Shown here piece by piece: positions 1-8,686 of a stretch of DNA of 64,000 nt. The position numbers were made by a program, and so were the translations under genes. Below the pieces are notes generated by a model that was not told where the DNA came from, made no database searches, and worked only from the letters and a program-made list of their open reading frames with translations. The stretch spans positions 4,278,001 through 4,342,000 of the forward strand of contig NZ_CP152342.1 in NCBI RefSeq assembly GCF_045291395.1, given 5' to 3'. The stretch is from MR-S7 sp000400995. GTDB lineage: Bacteria > Pseudomonadota > Gammaproteobacteria > Burkholderiales > Burkholderiaceae_C. Position 1 is the stretch's first letter; the number at the start of each line of letters is the position of its first letter.

Positions 1-705
1 GTTGCGGCCGTGGATCGGGCGCTGAGCATCCTGGCAGCCTTCAGCCCCAACGACCGCAGCCTCACGCTGACCCAGATCGCCGAGCGCACCGGCCTGTACA
101 AGAGCACCGTGCTGCGCCTGATCGAATCCCTCGCGCGCGCCCACTACCTCGTGCGCATCACCGACGGCAGCTACCAGATCGGCCCCAAGCCGCTGCAGCT
201 CGGCGCCATCTTCCAGCGACAGTTCCACACGTCGGAATACGTTCCCCCCGTGCTGCGCGAACTCGTCGCCCAGCTCGGTGAAAGCGCTTCCTACTACGTG
301 CCGGCCCAGAACGGCCGCATCTGCCTGCACCGCGTGGACGCGCCGCGCATGATCCGCGACGCCGTGCGCGAAGGAGACTGGCGGCCGCTGGAGAACGGCG
401 CGGCCGGCACCATCATCCTGGCCTTCCGCGGCACCCCGGGCGACCGACTCGACCGCGTGCGCCGCGAGTTCTGGGCCGCGTCGCTCGGCAACGAGGTCGA
501 TCCCGAACTGGCCGCCGTCTCCGTGCCCGTGTTCGCCGCCGATGGACAAATCGCCGGCGCCCTGAGCATCTCGGGCCCCCGCTACCGCCTGGAAGAGAAC
601 GGCACCCGCAGCTTCGTCCCCGCGCTGCTCGCCGCCGCCCGGCGGCTGTCGGCGAACTTCGGGGCCGATACCAGCGTCTATCCCGCGCAGGAAGACGCCC
701 GTTAG
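1..705 (+). CDS. IclR-family transcriptional regulator (5' end cut by window edge)
   Basis: DNA-binding regulator of the IclR family. About 234 codons are visible. A winged helix-turn-helix lies near the N-terminus (LTLTQIAERTGLYKSTVLRL), followed by the IclR effector-binding domain, with a conserved patch around SVPVFAADGQIAGALSISGP. The frame is open to base 1, and the first codons read VAAVDRALSILAAF; family members usually have a few residues before this, so the true start probably lies left of the window (a GTG at base 10 is the first visible start-type codon). It converges on the acyl-CoA synthetase gene and overlaps its stop by 3 bases. It may control the catabolic genes to its right, although it does not face a promoter inside this window. 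Confidence 0.9.
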   Translation, partial: VAAVDRALSILAAFSPNDRSLTLTQIAERTGLYKSTVLRLIESLARAHYLVRITDGSYQIGPKPLQLGAIFQRQFHTSEYVPPVLRELVAQLGESASYYVPAQNGRICLHRVDAPRMIRDAVREGDWRPLENGAAGTIILAFRGTPGDRLDRVRREFWAASLGNEVDPELAAVSVPVFAADGQIAGALSISGPRYRLEENGTRSFVPALLAAARRLSANFGADTSVYPAQEDAR

Positions 706-2774
706 GAGCGCTGGAACACCAGCGCGTCCACCGCCATCACGCCTTGCCCCTCGGGCAGGATCAGCAGCGGGTTGACCTCGGCCTCGGCGATGCGCATTGC
801 GGGTTTGAGCGCCAGTTGCGAGAGCGCGCTCACCGTGTGCGCCAGGGCCTCCAGGTCGCCGCGCGCCTTGCCACGCAGGCCCGTCAGGGGCTTCAGGGCT
901 TTGACCTCGGCGACCATCTCGCGCGCCGTTTCGACCGTCACTGGAGCGAGGCGGATGCTGCGATCCTTGGCGACCTCGGCCCAGATGCCGCCTGCGGCCA
1001 GCATGACGATAGGGCCGGCGTCGGCATCGACGCGGTAGCCGACGAGCACTTCGGCCAGCCCCTTTTGCATGGGCTGCACCAGCACCGTGTCGCACGCGGC
1101 CTGGGGTGCACGCTCGTCGAGATTGCGGCGCAGCGTCGTCATGGCCTCGGCCAGCTCCTCGCTGCTGCCGATGTTCAGCAGCACGCCGCCAACCTCGGTT
1201 TTGTGCGGGATCTCGGCCGAGCAGACCTTGGCGACCACGGGGTAGGCGAAGGGCAGCGGCGGCGGCGCCTCGCCGAAGCGGCGCAGGGCCACGGGCGCGT
1301 GCGGCACGCCGAGTTCATCGAGCACGCCGTAGGCATCGGCCTCGCTCAAGGTCTGCGCGGGGCCGGGCGCGGGCAGCACGGGTTCCTGGCCCGGCGGGCG
1401 GCGCGCGAGCACGGCGGCGATGGCGTCGCCGCAGGCCTCGGGCGTGCGGAAGCACGGCACGCCGGCGGCGGTGAGCGCGGCCAGGGCTTCGGGCGCGTCG
1501 GGAACGAGCATGGCGGCGAGGGGCTTGGGGCTGCCGTCCGCGCATTCGACGATGGGCTTGACGGCCAGTTGCGGCTGGAAGCGCGCGGACGAGCCGACGA
1601 TGGCCAGCACCAGGTCGAACTCCGGCGCGGTGAGCAGGATGTCCAGCGTGCCCTTCATGGTCTCGTATTTGGTGCCCGCGAGCGTCATGTCGAGCACGCG
1701 GCCCGGCGTGCAAGGCAGGCCGGCCTGCTCCAGCCGCCTCAATGTTTCGTTTGATGGCGGCTCCACGACCACGCCGCGGATGCCGAGCTGCTCCACCGCC
1801 ATCGCCGCGCCGCCGCCCGTGGTGGTGACCACGCCGACGCGCTTCGGTGCGCTCGCCAGCGGAATGCGCCGCGCGAGCGGGAAGGTTTCGAGCAGCGCCT
1901 CCAGCACGCCCACGCGGGCGACGCCCATGTCTTTCAGGAACGCGTCGGCGATGTCGTCCTCGCCCGCGATGGCGCCGGTGTGCGTGGTGGCCATCTCGGC
2001 CGCTGCCGCCGAGCGGCCGAGCTTGTAGGCGATGACGGGCTTGCCCGCGCGCTGCGCCGCGCGCGCGAAGGCGCGCAACTCGGGGCCGTGGCGCAGGCTC
2101 TCCAGGAACAGCAGGTAGCCTTCGATGCCGGGGTCATCGAGTGTGGCGGCGCAGATCTCGCCCATGTTCAAATCCACCTCGCTGCCCACCGACACCAGCC
2201 CCGCGAAGCCCACGCCGCGCGCCTTGCCGCGCGAGACCAGCGCGCCGATCATGCTGCCGCTGTGCGAGGCGACGAACACCTTGCCGGGCGGGATGTCCGG
2301 CTCGGCGAAGGCCGCGTTGGCCGTGAGCACCAGGCCCGTGCGCGGGTTGACCACGCCCAGGCTGCTGGGGCCGAGGATGCGGATGCCCGTCTCTCGCGCG
2401 ATGGCGCGCAGCTCTTCCTCGCGCTGCGCGCCTTCGTGGCCCGATTCAGAGAAGCCGCTCGCCAGGATGGTGACCACGCGCACGCCCAGCGCCGCGCATT
2501 CGCGCACGGCCGGGATCACCGTCTCGGTGGGCGTGAGCACGAACACCTGGTCGGGCACCTCGGGCAGGCTTTGCAGACTGGGCCAGGCCTTGAGGCCCTG
2601 GATCTCGTCGCGCCGGGGGTTGATGGGATAGATGCGGCCCGCGAAGCCCGAGCGCTGGAGGAACTGCACCGGGCGCCCGCCCATCTTGCCCACGTCGTCG
2701 GAGGCGCCGTAGAGCGCCACGCTGGCCGGGTGCAGCAGCGCCTGGGCCAATCGGCTGTCGTTGTCTGAAGTCAT
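702..2774 (-). CDS. Acetate/acyl-CoA ligase (ADP-forming), fused alpha-beta type
   Basis: Predicted cytosolic NDP-forming acyl-CoA synthetase of 690 aa that interconverts an acid, CoA and ATP with acyl-CoA, ADP and phosphate. The order is a CoA-binding Rossmann domain (about 10-105), a succinyl-CoA-ligase-like domain (about 150-300) and a C-terminal ATP-grasp domain (about 470-690, with VAKVCSAEIPHKTEVGGV). The expected phospho-histidine is His265 in ATTHTGAIAG. The ATG start at 2774 overlaps the stop of the upstream Bug gene as ATGA, which indicates translational coupling. It is the last gene of a three-gene minus-strand operon with a Bug protein and an acyl-CoA dehydrogenase, so it probably activates the acid imported by that module. 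The substrate cannot be read from the sequence; pimeloyl- or acetyl-CoA synthetase-like labels are equally possible. Confidence 0.92.
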   Translation of the reverse strand: MTSDNDSRLAQALLHPASVALYGASDDVGKMGGRPVQFLQRSGFAGRIYPINPRRDEIQGLKAWPSLQSLPEVPDQVFVLTPTETVIPAVRECAALGVRVVTILASGFSESGHEGAQREEELRAIARETGIRILGPSSLGVVNPRTGLVLTANAAFAEPDIPPGKVFVASHSGSMIGALVSRGKARGVGFAGLVSVGSEVDLNMGEICAATLDDPGIEGYLLFLESLRHGPELRAFARAAQRAGKPVIAYKLGRSAAAAEMATTHTGAIAGEDDIADAFLKDMGVARVGVLEALLETFPLARRIPLASAPKRVGVVTTTGGGAAMAVEQLGIRGVVVEPPSNETLRRLEQAGLPCTPGRVLDMTLAGTKYETMKGTLDILLTAPEFDLVLAIVGSSARFQPQLAVKPIVECADGSPKPLAAMLVPDAPEALAALTAAGVPCFRTPEACGDAIAAVLARRPPGQEPVLPAPGPAQTLSEADAYGVLDELGVPHAPVALRRFGEAPPPLPFAYPVVAKVCSAEIPHKTEVGGVLLNIGSSEELAEAMTTLRRNLDERAPQAACDTVLVQPMQKGLAEVLVGYRVDADAGPIVMLAAGGIWAEVAKDRSIRLAPVTVETAREMVAEVKALKPLTGLRGKARGDLEALAHTVSALSQLALKPAMRIAEAEVNPLLILPEGQGVMAVDALVFQRS

Positions 2775-3736
2775 TGCATGTCGATCTTGATGGCCTTGAA
2801 CTGCTCGGCCCAGTGCGCCACTTCGCGCTGGATGTCGGCGCGGAATTCCGCGGGGCTGCTGCCGATCACGATGGCGCCCTGCGATTCGAGCTTGCTGCGG
2901 ATCTCGGGCACCTGCAGCGCCTCGACCGCGGCGGCGTGCAGCTTCTGCACGATGGCGGCGGGCGTGCCCGCCGGGGCCAGCAGGCCGTTCCACGAGTCGG
3001 AGATCATCGCGGGGTAGCCCGCCTCGGCGAACGTGGGCACATCGGGCAGGCCCGAGAGGCGCTGCGGCCCGGCGACGGCCAGGGGCTTGACCTTGCCCGC
3101 CTGCAGGTGCGGCATGGCGCCGGTGGCGGTCATGAAGGCCATGTCCACGTGGCCCGCGATCAGGTCGGTCATGACGTTGCTCGCGCCCTTGTAGGGGATG
3201 TGCGTGAGCTTGACGCCCGCGAGCTTCTGGAACATTTCCGTCGCCATGTGCTGCGAGCCGCCCAGGCCCGTGGTGCCGTAGGTGAGCTTGCCCGGCTCCT
3301 TCTTCGCCAGCGCCACCACCTCCTGGACGCTGCCCACGCCCAGGGTGGTCCGCACGGCCAGCACGCCAGGCGCGGACGAGAGCTTGGAGATGGGCTCGAA
3401 GCTCCTGGCGGCTTCGAACTTCAGGTTCTTGTAGACGTGGCTGTTCATGGTGAGCGGCGCGGCGGCCACCAGCAGCGTGTAGCCATCGGGCGCGGCCGCC
3501 GCCACGGCCTCGGAGGCGATGTTGGAGCCCGCGCCCGCGCGGTTGTCCACCACGAAGGGCTGGCCCAGCCTGGTCTGCAGGTGCGCGGCGACCATGCGCG
3601 CGACCGCGTCCGTGGGGCCGCCGGCGGAATAGCCGACGATGATGCGCACGGGCTTCGAGGGGTAGGCCGGGTCGGCCGCGGCCATGTTCCATGCGCAGGC
3701 CGCGAGGGCGGCCAGGGGAAAGATGCGGCGCTTCAT
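2771..3736 (-). CDS. Bug-family tripartite tricarboxylate transporter substrate-binding protein
   Basis: Periplasmic solute-binding protein of the Bug/TctC family, 321 aa, the usual length. It has a cleavable signal peptide (positive MKRR, then a hydrophobic run ending AAADP) and the family pattern YPSKPVRIIVGYSAGGPTDAVAR just after cleavage. Bug proteins deliver organic acids to TctAB membrane proteins, but no tctA or tctB is present here. It sits between the acyl-CoA dehydrogenase and acyl-CoA synthetase genes with ATGA overlaps on both sides, so it belongs to that operon. Many orphan Bug proteins in Burkholderiales have unknown ligands, and the ligand here is also unknown. Confidence 0.95.
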   Translation of the reverse strand: MKRRIFPLAALAACAWNMAAADPAYPSKPVRIIVGYSAGGPTDAVARMVAAHLQTRLGQPFVVDNRAGAGSNIASEAVAAAAPDGYTLLVAAAPLTMNSHVYKNLKFEAARSFEPISKLSSAPGVLAVRTTLGVGSVQEVVALAKKEPGKLTYGTTGLGGSQHMATEMFQKLAGVKLTHIPYKGASNVMTDLIAGHVDMAFMTATGAMPHLQAGKVKPLAVAGPQRLSGLPDVPTFAEAGYPAMISDSWNGLLAPAGTPAAIVQKLHAAAVEALQVPEIRSKLESQGAIVIGSSPAEFRADIQREVAHWAEQFKAIKIDMQ

Positions 3737-4893
3737 TTCGGCTCCTTGGCCATACGTTGCGGGAAGGTCTTGCCGAACACACCCTCGGCAATGCGGTTCT
3801 TCAATATCTCGATGGAGCCGCCGGCGATCATCCAGCCGCGCGTGCGGCGCACGCAGTACTCCACCAGCGACTCCTGGCTGAAGCCCATGCCGCCCATGAC
3901 CTGCAGCGCGTCGTTGGAAACCTCCCAGCCCGCGAGGTTGCAGGCCAGCTTGGCCATGGCCGTGCTCTGCGCGCTGGGCAGGCCGTGCTCGCCCTCCATC
4001 GCGGCGCGGTAGAGCATGAGCTGGGCCTGCTCCAGCTTCAGCGCCATCTCGGCGAACTTCCACTGGATGCCCTGGAACTCGCACAGCTCGCGGCCGAACT
4101 GCCGGCGCGTCAGCGCATGCTCGCGCGCGGTGTTGAACGCATGGCGCCCCACGGCCAGCGCGCGCGCGGAGTTGCCCAGGCGCTCCACGTTGAAGCCCGA
4201 GATCTGCTTCTTGAACCCGCCCGCGCCCAGCAGCACGTTTTCCTTGGGGATGCGGCAGTTCTCGAAATAGAGCTGCGACCACTGCTCGCCGTTCATGAAC
4301 GACGAGGGCTGGCCCACCTCGAAGCCCGGCGTGCCCTTCTCGACCAGCACCGAGCCGATGCCGCCCACGCCGGGGCCGAAGCGCACGTAGACCAGGAACA
4401 GCTCCGCCTCCGGGCTGTGCGTGGAGAACACCTTGCTGCCGTTGATGAGAAAGCCGTCGCCATCGGGCGTGGCCGAGGTCTTGAGCTCGGTCACGGCCGA
4501 GCCCGCATCGGGCTCGGTCATGCCCAGCGAGACGAGCTTGCGGCCCGCCAGCAGGTCGGGCAGGAAGCGGCGCTTCTGCTCAGGCGTGGCGTATTCGACG
4601 AAGGTGCGGATGGGCCCGAAGTTGCCCGCCTGCACGATGTCGGCGCTCTTGGGGCAGACCAGCGCCACCTGCTCGATGGCCAGCACCGCGTGCATCAGCG
4701 TGCCGCCCTGGCCGCCGTCCGCCTCGGGGAAGGCGATGCCCAGCAGGCCCTGCTCGGCCAGCAGCGCGGCCGTCTCCCAGGGGTAGTGGGGCGAATGGGC
4801 GCGCGCCAGCGCGCCGTCCTTGAGCTTGTCCTGGGCAAAGCGCGCCACCGAGTCGGCGAATGCCTGGTGTTCTTCGCTGAGTGTGAAATCCAT
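3733..4893 (-). CDS. Acyl-CoA dehydrogenase family protein
   Basis: FAD-dependent acyl-CoA dehydrogenase of 386 aa, which would introduce an alpha-beta double bond into an acyl-CoA and pass electrons to ETF. The N-terminal helical domain begins MDFTLSEEHQAFADSVARFA. The middle beta domain has LGMTEPDAGSAVTELKTSA and a following INGSKVFSTHS. The C-terminal part contains QVMGGMGFSQESLVEYCVRR and AGGSIEILKNRIAEGVFG, typical of the family. The ATG at 4893 is preferred to an in-frame upstream start at 4980 because family homology starts exactly there. It is the first gene of the minus-strand operon with the Bug protein and ADP-forming ligase. Its chain-length specificity is unknown. Confidence 0.93.
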   Translation of the reverse strand: MDFTLSEEHQAFADSVARFAQDKLKDGALARAHSPHYPWETAALLAEQGLLGIAFPEADGGQGGTLMHAVLAIEQVALVCPKSADIVQAGNFGPIRTFVEYATPEQKRRFLPDLLAGRKLVSLGMTEPDAGSAVTELKTSATPDGDGFLINGSKVFSTHSPEAELFLVYVRFGPGVGGIGSVLVEKGTPGFEVGQPSSFMNGEQWSQLYFENCRIPKENVLLGAGGFKKQISGFNVERLGNSARALAVGRHAFNTAREHALTRRQFGRELCEFQGIQWKFAEMALKLEQAQLMLYRAAMEGEHGLPSAQSTAMAKLACNLAGWEVSNDALQVMGGMGFSQESLVEYCVRRTRGWMIAGGSIEILKNRIAEGVFGKTFPQRMAKEPK

Positions 4894-5045
4894 GCGTGTT
4901 CCTGGTGGGTTCGATCGGCGTGCATCGTGCCCAGCGCCCCGCTGCTTGAGAACTTCGCGTTGCGTCGCCTGCCCTGACAAATACTCATGCCAGCACCACT
5001 TCTGTGAAGTTCACAGCGGCGCGCGGCGGCGCGACCATCGGTGCC

Positions 5046-6398
5046 ATGCCTACACACGACACCACCGCCGTCCAGCGCTTCGCCGCGTTCGCCGCCTCGC
5101 TGAACGGCGCGCCGCTCGCCCCCGAGGTCATCCACCACGCCAAGCGCGCCATCGTCGACTGGTACGCCGCCCTGCTGCCCGGCGCGGTGGAGCCGCCGCC
5201 CACGCTGCTGGAGCAGGCCCTGGCCGAAGACCTGGACCGTGGCGGCGCGCGCCTGGCCCTGGGCCGCGCGGCCACGGTGCGCACGGCCGCGCTCATCAAC
5301 GGCACGGCCGCGCACACGGTGGAGGTGGACGACATCTACCGAGAGGCCATCTACCACCCCGGCGCGCCCACCATCGCCGCCGCGCTGGCCTTGGCGCAGG
5401 CACGCCAGGCCACGGGCATGGACATGATCCGCGCCGTGGTGGCGGGCTACGAAGTCTCCACGCGCATCGGCGCGGCGCTGGGGCGCGCGCACTACCGCCA
5501 CTGGCACAACACGGGCACCGTGGGCACCTTCGGCGCCGTGTCGGCCGCCGCCGCGCTGCTGGGGCTGGATGCCGATCGGCACGCGCACGCGCTCGCCACC
5601 GGCGCCACCTTCGCGGCAGGCTTGCAGCAGGCGTTCCGCATGGATTCCATGTCCAAACCGCTGCACGCGGGCCACGCGGCCGAGGCCGGCGTGCTGGCCG
5701 CGCTGGCGGCCGAGCGCGGCGTGACCGGCTCGCTCGACGTGCTGGACGGCGACGCGGGCCTGGGCCGCGCCATGAGCGACGGGCCTGACTGGCACGCCGC
5801 CACGGCCACGCTTGGCCAGGACTTCCACATCACGCGCATGACGTTCAAGAACCACGCCTGCTGCGGCCACACCTTCGCGCCCATCGACGGCGCGCTGGTG
5901 CTGCAGCAGCGCATGGGCCTGCGCTGGCAGGACGTGGACACGGTGGAGATCGCCACCTACGCCCCCGCGCTCGCCGTGGCGGGCAACGCCGACCCGCGCA
6001 CGGCCGCCGAGGCGCGCTTTTCCATCCCCTTCGTGGTGGCCACGGCGCTGATCCACGGCAGCGTGCGCCTGTCGGCCTTCACGCCCGGGCGGCTCGCGGA
6101 TGCGGACATCCGCGCACTCATGGCACGCATCCGCCTCGCCGTCGATCCCGAGCTGGACGCGCGCTTTCCGGGCCAGCGCGCCGCGCGCGTGCGCTTCACC
6201 GCCACGGACGGCCGCCAGGGCGAATTCCTGCAACCCACGCGCAAGGGCGACCCGGAGCAGCCGCTCACCGACGCGGAGCTGTCGGACAAGTTCATGGAGC
6301 TGGCCGCGCCCGTGCTGGGCGAGGCGCGCGCGGGCGCGCTGCTGGCGCGCCTGTGGGCGCTGGATGCGTGCGAGCGGGTGGATGAACTATCAATTTAA
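5046..6398 (+). CDS. MmgE/PrpD family protein
   Basis: Member of the MmgE/PrpD family (2-methylcitrate dehydratase PrpD, immune-responsive gene 1-like decarboxylase), 450 aa. The family acts on tricarboxylic or related hydroxy acids by dehydration or decarboxylation; this member's substrate is not known. Seen: the helical domain (FAAFAASLNGAPLAPEVIHH, IVDWYAALLPG), the central AHTVEVDDIYREAIYHPG and YEVSTRIG, and the later KNHACCGHTFAPIDGAL. The ATG at 5046 fits the usual N-terminus better than one 42 bases upstream. It is the first gene of a plus-strand run divergent from the acyl-CoA dehydrogenase operon. Its stop codon lies in a copy of the interspersed palindromic repeat. Confidence 0.92.
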   Translation: MPTHDTTAVQRFAAFAASLNGAPLAPEVIHHAKRAIVDWYAALLPGAVEPPPTLLEQALAEDLDRGGARLALGRAATVRTAALINGTAAHTVEVDDIYREAIYHPGAPTIAAALALAQARQATGMDMIRAVVAGYEVSTRIGAALGRAHYRHWHNTGTVGTFGAVSAAAALLGLDADRHAHALATGATFAAGLQQAFRMDSMSKPLHAGHAAEAGVLAALAAERGVTGSLDVLDGDAGLGRAMSDGPDWHAATATLGQDFHITRMTFKNHACCGHTFAPIDGALVLQQRMGLRWQDVDTVEIATYAPALAVAGNADPRTAAEARFSIPFVVATALIHGSVRLSAFTPGRLADADIRALMARIRLAVDPELDARFPGQRAARVRFTATDGRQGEFLQPTRKGDPEQPLTDAELSDKFMELAAPVLGEARAGALLARLWALDACERVDELSI

Positions 6399-6478
6399 TA
6401 GCTGCTCGCGCTTACTATTGCTTGATTTCATATGTTTTTCATCCTCAAACCCAATGACAACAAGCGCCAGCAGCTCCT
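6397..6478. repeat. Interspersed palindromic repeat, inverted pair of half-copies (copy 1)
   Basis: A left half with TAGCTGCTCGCGCTTAC and a right half with AAGCGCCAGCAGCTCC face each other across about 40 bases and could form a long stem. The left half overlaps the TAA stop of the MmgE/PrpD gene. The rest of the intergenic stretch up to the next start shows no gene. Confidence 0.7.
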
Positions 6479-6586
6479 GTTTTTGATGCAACCCCAGCCA
6501 TGACAAAAGCGCATCCCTGCCCGACAAATAGTCGGTTCCCCCGGGGCTGACGCTATGGAACAGTGAACGCCGGAGACACGCCCGCC

Positions 6587-6934
6587 ATGCACACCACCAA
6601 CGACGATCTGGCCCGCCGGGGCCGCTGGGTCAACGTGACCTTCCTGCTACGGAAGGGCGCGGATGACTACCTCATCACCCTGCGCGAGGGCCGCGTGGAG
6701 CGCATCGCGCCCGGCCCGCACGTGATGCCCTGCTGGACGTTCGCGCTCGTGGCGGAAGGCGACGCGTGGGAGCGCTTCTGGGCGGCCGAGCCGCAGCCGC
6801 GCTTCCACGACCTGATGGCCATGGTGCGCTTCAAGACGCTGCGCATCGAGGGCGACATGACGGTCTTCATGCGCAACCTGCTGTATTTCAAGGCGCTCGT
6901 GAAGCAACTCGGAGATCAAATCCATGCGCGTTGA
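6587..6934 (+). CDS. SCP2 sterol-binding-like small protein
   Basis: Small protein of 115 aa with no signal peptide. It resembles the SCP2/sterol-carrier-like fold: a short alpha/beta layout with DYLITLREGRVERIAPGP, then AEGDAWERFWAAEP and, near the end, MVRFKTLRIEGDMTVFMRNL, as in SCP2 domains that bind acyl-CoA or lipids. The ATG at 6587 is chosen over a GTG at 6563 because GGAGA lies 10 bases before it. The gene overlaps the next gene (hydrolase) by 11 bases, so the two are co-translated. Inference: it binds a hydrophobic acyl intermediate of the pathway. The family assignment rests on pattern only and is moderate. Confidence 0.75.
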   Translation: MHTTNDDLARRGRWVNVTFLLRKGADDYLITLREGRVERIAPGPHVMPCWTFALVAEGDAWERFWAAEPQPRFHDLMAMVRFKTLRIEGDMTVFMRNLLYFKALVKQLGDQIHAR

Positions 6935-7775
6935 AAAAGAAAACATCACCGGCGGCTATGTGAATTTCGAGATCGCGGGCCGCATGTGCCGCGTCTATTA
7001 CGAAACCGCCGGCAGCGGCCAGCCCCTGCTGTGCCTGCATACGGCGGGCAGCGACACGCGCCAGTACCGGGGCCTGCTCAACGCGCCCGAGCTCACCGCG
7101 AACCACCAGGTGATCTGCTTCGACATGCCCTGGCATGGCAAGTCCTCGCCGCCCGAGGGCTGGCACACCGAGGAATACCGCCTGACCAGCACGCTCTACG
7201 TGCAGACCATCCTGGCCTTCATGGACGCGATGCAGGTCGAGCGCCCCATCGCCATGGGCTGCTCCATCGGCGGGCGCGTGGTGCTGCACCTGGCGCTGCA
7301 ACAACCTGAGCGCTTCAAGGCGCTGATCGGCCTGCAATCAGGTGCGCACGTCAACCCCTACTACGACCTGGACTGGCTGCACCGCCCCGACGTGCACGGC
7401 GGCGAGGTCTGCGCGGGCATCGTCTCCGGCCTCGTTGGCCCAGGCAGCCCCGAGCGCGACCGCTGGGAAACGCTGTGGCACTACATGCAAGGGGGGCCCG
7501 GCGTGTTCAAGGGCGACCTGCACTTCTACACGGGCGAGGGCGACCTGCGCGGGCGCGTGCAGCGCATCGACACCGCGCGCTGCCCGCTCTATCTGCTCAC
7601 GGGCGAATACGACTATTCGTGCACGCCCGAGGACAGCGAAGACCTCGCGCGCCTGATCCCCGGCGCACAACTGCAAATCATGCCGGGCCTGGGCCACTTC
7701 CCGATGAGCGAGGCGCCGCAAGCCTTTCTGCAACACCTGCTGCCCGTGCTGCAGCGCATTCAAGGAAACACATGA
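6924..7775 (+). CDS. Alpha/beta-fold hydrolase
   Basis: Cytosolic alpha/beta hydrolase of 283 aa, probably an esterase, lactonase or C-C bond hydrolase. The oxyanion-hole region is LLCLHTAGSDTRQYR, the nucleophile elbow is GCSIGG with Ser114, and the catalytic acid and base lie near TGEYDYSCTPEDSE and GLGHFPMSEAPQAF. It overlaps the SCP2-like gene by 11 bases and its stop overlaps the next start as ATGA, so it is embedded in the plus-strand operon. In this setting it may open a lactone or cleave a CoA or ester intermediate; the substrate is not evident. Confidence 0.9.
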   Translation: MRVEKENITGGYVNFEIAGRMCRVYYETAGSGQPLLCLHTAGSDTRQYRGLLNAPELTANHQVICFDMPWHGKSSPPEGWHTEEYRLTSTLYVQTILAFMDAMQVERPIAMGCSIGGRVVLHLALQQPERFKALIGLQSGAHVNPYYDLDWLHRPDVHGGEVCAGIVSGLVGPGSPERDRWETLWHYMQGGPGVFKGDLHFYTGEGDLRGRVQRIDTARCPLYLLTGEYDYSCTPEDSEDLARLIPGAQLQIMPGLGHFPMSEAPQAFLQHLLPVLQRIQGNT

Positions 7776-8662
7776 AAGCCGGATTCATCGGCCTGGGCCG
7801 CATGGGCCTGGCCCTGGCCTCGCACCTGCTGCGCAACGGCGTGGATTTGACGGTGCACGACATCCAGAGCGCGCCCGTGGACAAGCTCGCGGCCCAGGGC
7901 GCGAAGCGCGCCGCCAGCGTGCAGGCGCTGGCGGCCGGCGTGGACGTGGTGTTCACCATGCTGCCCGGCCCGAAGCAGGCGCGCGAGGTGATCCTGGGCG
8001 AAGGCGGCGTGCTCGCCGGGCTGCGCGAGGGCGCGTTCCTCGTGGAGCTGAGCACCATCGACACCGACACCGTGGACGCGCTCGCCGCCGCCGCTGCAAA
8101 GCAGGGCGTGCGCTTCGCCGACGCGCCCGTGGGTCGCCTGGCCGCGCACGCCGACCGGGGTGAGTCGCTGTTCATGCTCGGTGCATCCGAGCAAGACCGC
8201 GCCGCGCTGGAGCCGCTGCTGCTGAAGATGGGCACCACGGTGCTGCACTGCGGCGCGCCGGGCAGCGGCACGCGCATGAAGCTCATCAACAACCTCATGG
8301 TGCTGTGCTACTGCCAGCTCAACTCCGAGGCGCTGGTGCTCGCGGGTGCGCTGGGGCTGGACGCGCGCAAGACCTTCGACGTGCTCACGGGCACCACGGC
8401 ATCGAACGGGCAGCTCAAGGACAAGTGGCCCGTGAAGGTGCTCGCGGGCGACCTGGCGCCGGGCTTCGACATCGCGCTGGGCTTCAAGGATCTGACGTTG
8501 GCCTGCCAGGCCGCGCAGTCCGCGGGCATCTCGCTGCCGATGGGCAACCTCGCCCGCAGCCTGTTCCAGCTCGCACGCCATGCCGGCAAGGACGGGCAGG
8601 ACACCTCGTGCATGACCGACTTCTGGGCCGAGTCCAACGGCCAGCCACTGATCCGCCTCTAG
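7772..8662 (+). CDS. NAD(P)-dependent beta-hydroxyacid dehydrogenase (3-hydroxyisobutyrate dehydrogenase family)
   Basis: Oxidoreductase of the HIBADH/6-phosphogluconate-like family, 296 aa, which oxidises a beta-hydroxy acid to a semialdehyde or does the reverse. It has the N-terminal nucleotide-binding motif GFIGLGRMGLALAS, the substrate-binding segment DAPVGRLAAHADRGESLF, and the conserved lysine region GTRMKLINNLM. The usual GG..GA..G substrate loop is altered here (GRLAAHADRG), which suggests a different substrate from classical HIBADH. Start and previous stop overlap as ATGA. A second member of the family ends this run (13112-13987), so two hydroxyacid oxidation steps are likely in the pathway. 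Confidence 0.92.
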   Translation: MKAGFIGLGRMGLALASHLLRNGVDLTVHDIQSAPVDKLAAQGAKRAASVQALAAGVDVVFTMLPGPKQAREVILGEGGVLAGLREGAFLVELSTIDTDTVDALAAAAAKQGVRFADAPVGRLAAHADRGESLFMLGASEQDRAALEPLLLKMGTTVLHCGAPGSGTRMKLINNLMVLCYCQLNSEALVLAGALGLDARKTFDVLTGTTASNGQLKDKWPVKVLAGDLAPGFDIALGFKDLTLACQAAQSAGISLPMGNLARSLFQLARHAGKDGQDTSCMTDFWAESNGQPLIRL

Positions 8663-8686
8663 ACATTCCACACAAGGAGACAAGCC

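Noticed and set aside
702..3791. One 1029-codon frame covering both the acyl-CoA synthetase and the upstream region
   Set aside because: Only the part from the ATG at 2774 matches the enzyme; the rest is the opposite-frame shadow of the Bug gene, as expected in GC-rich DNA.
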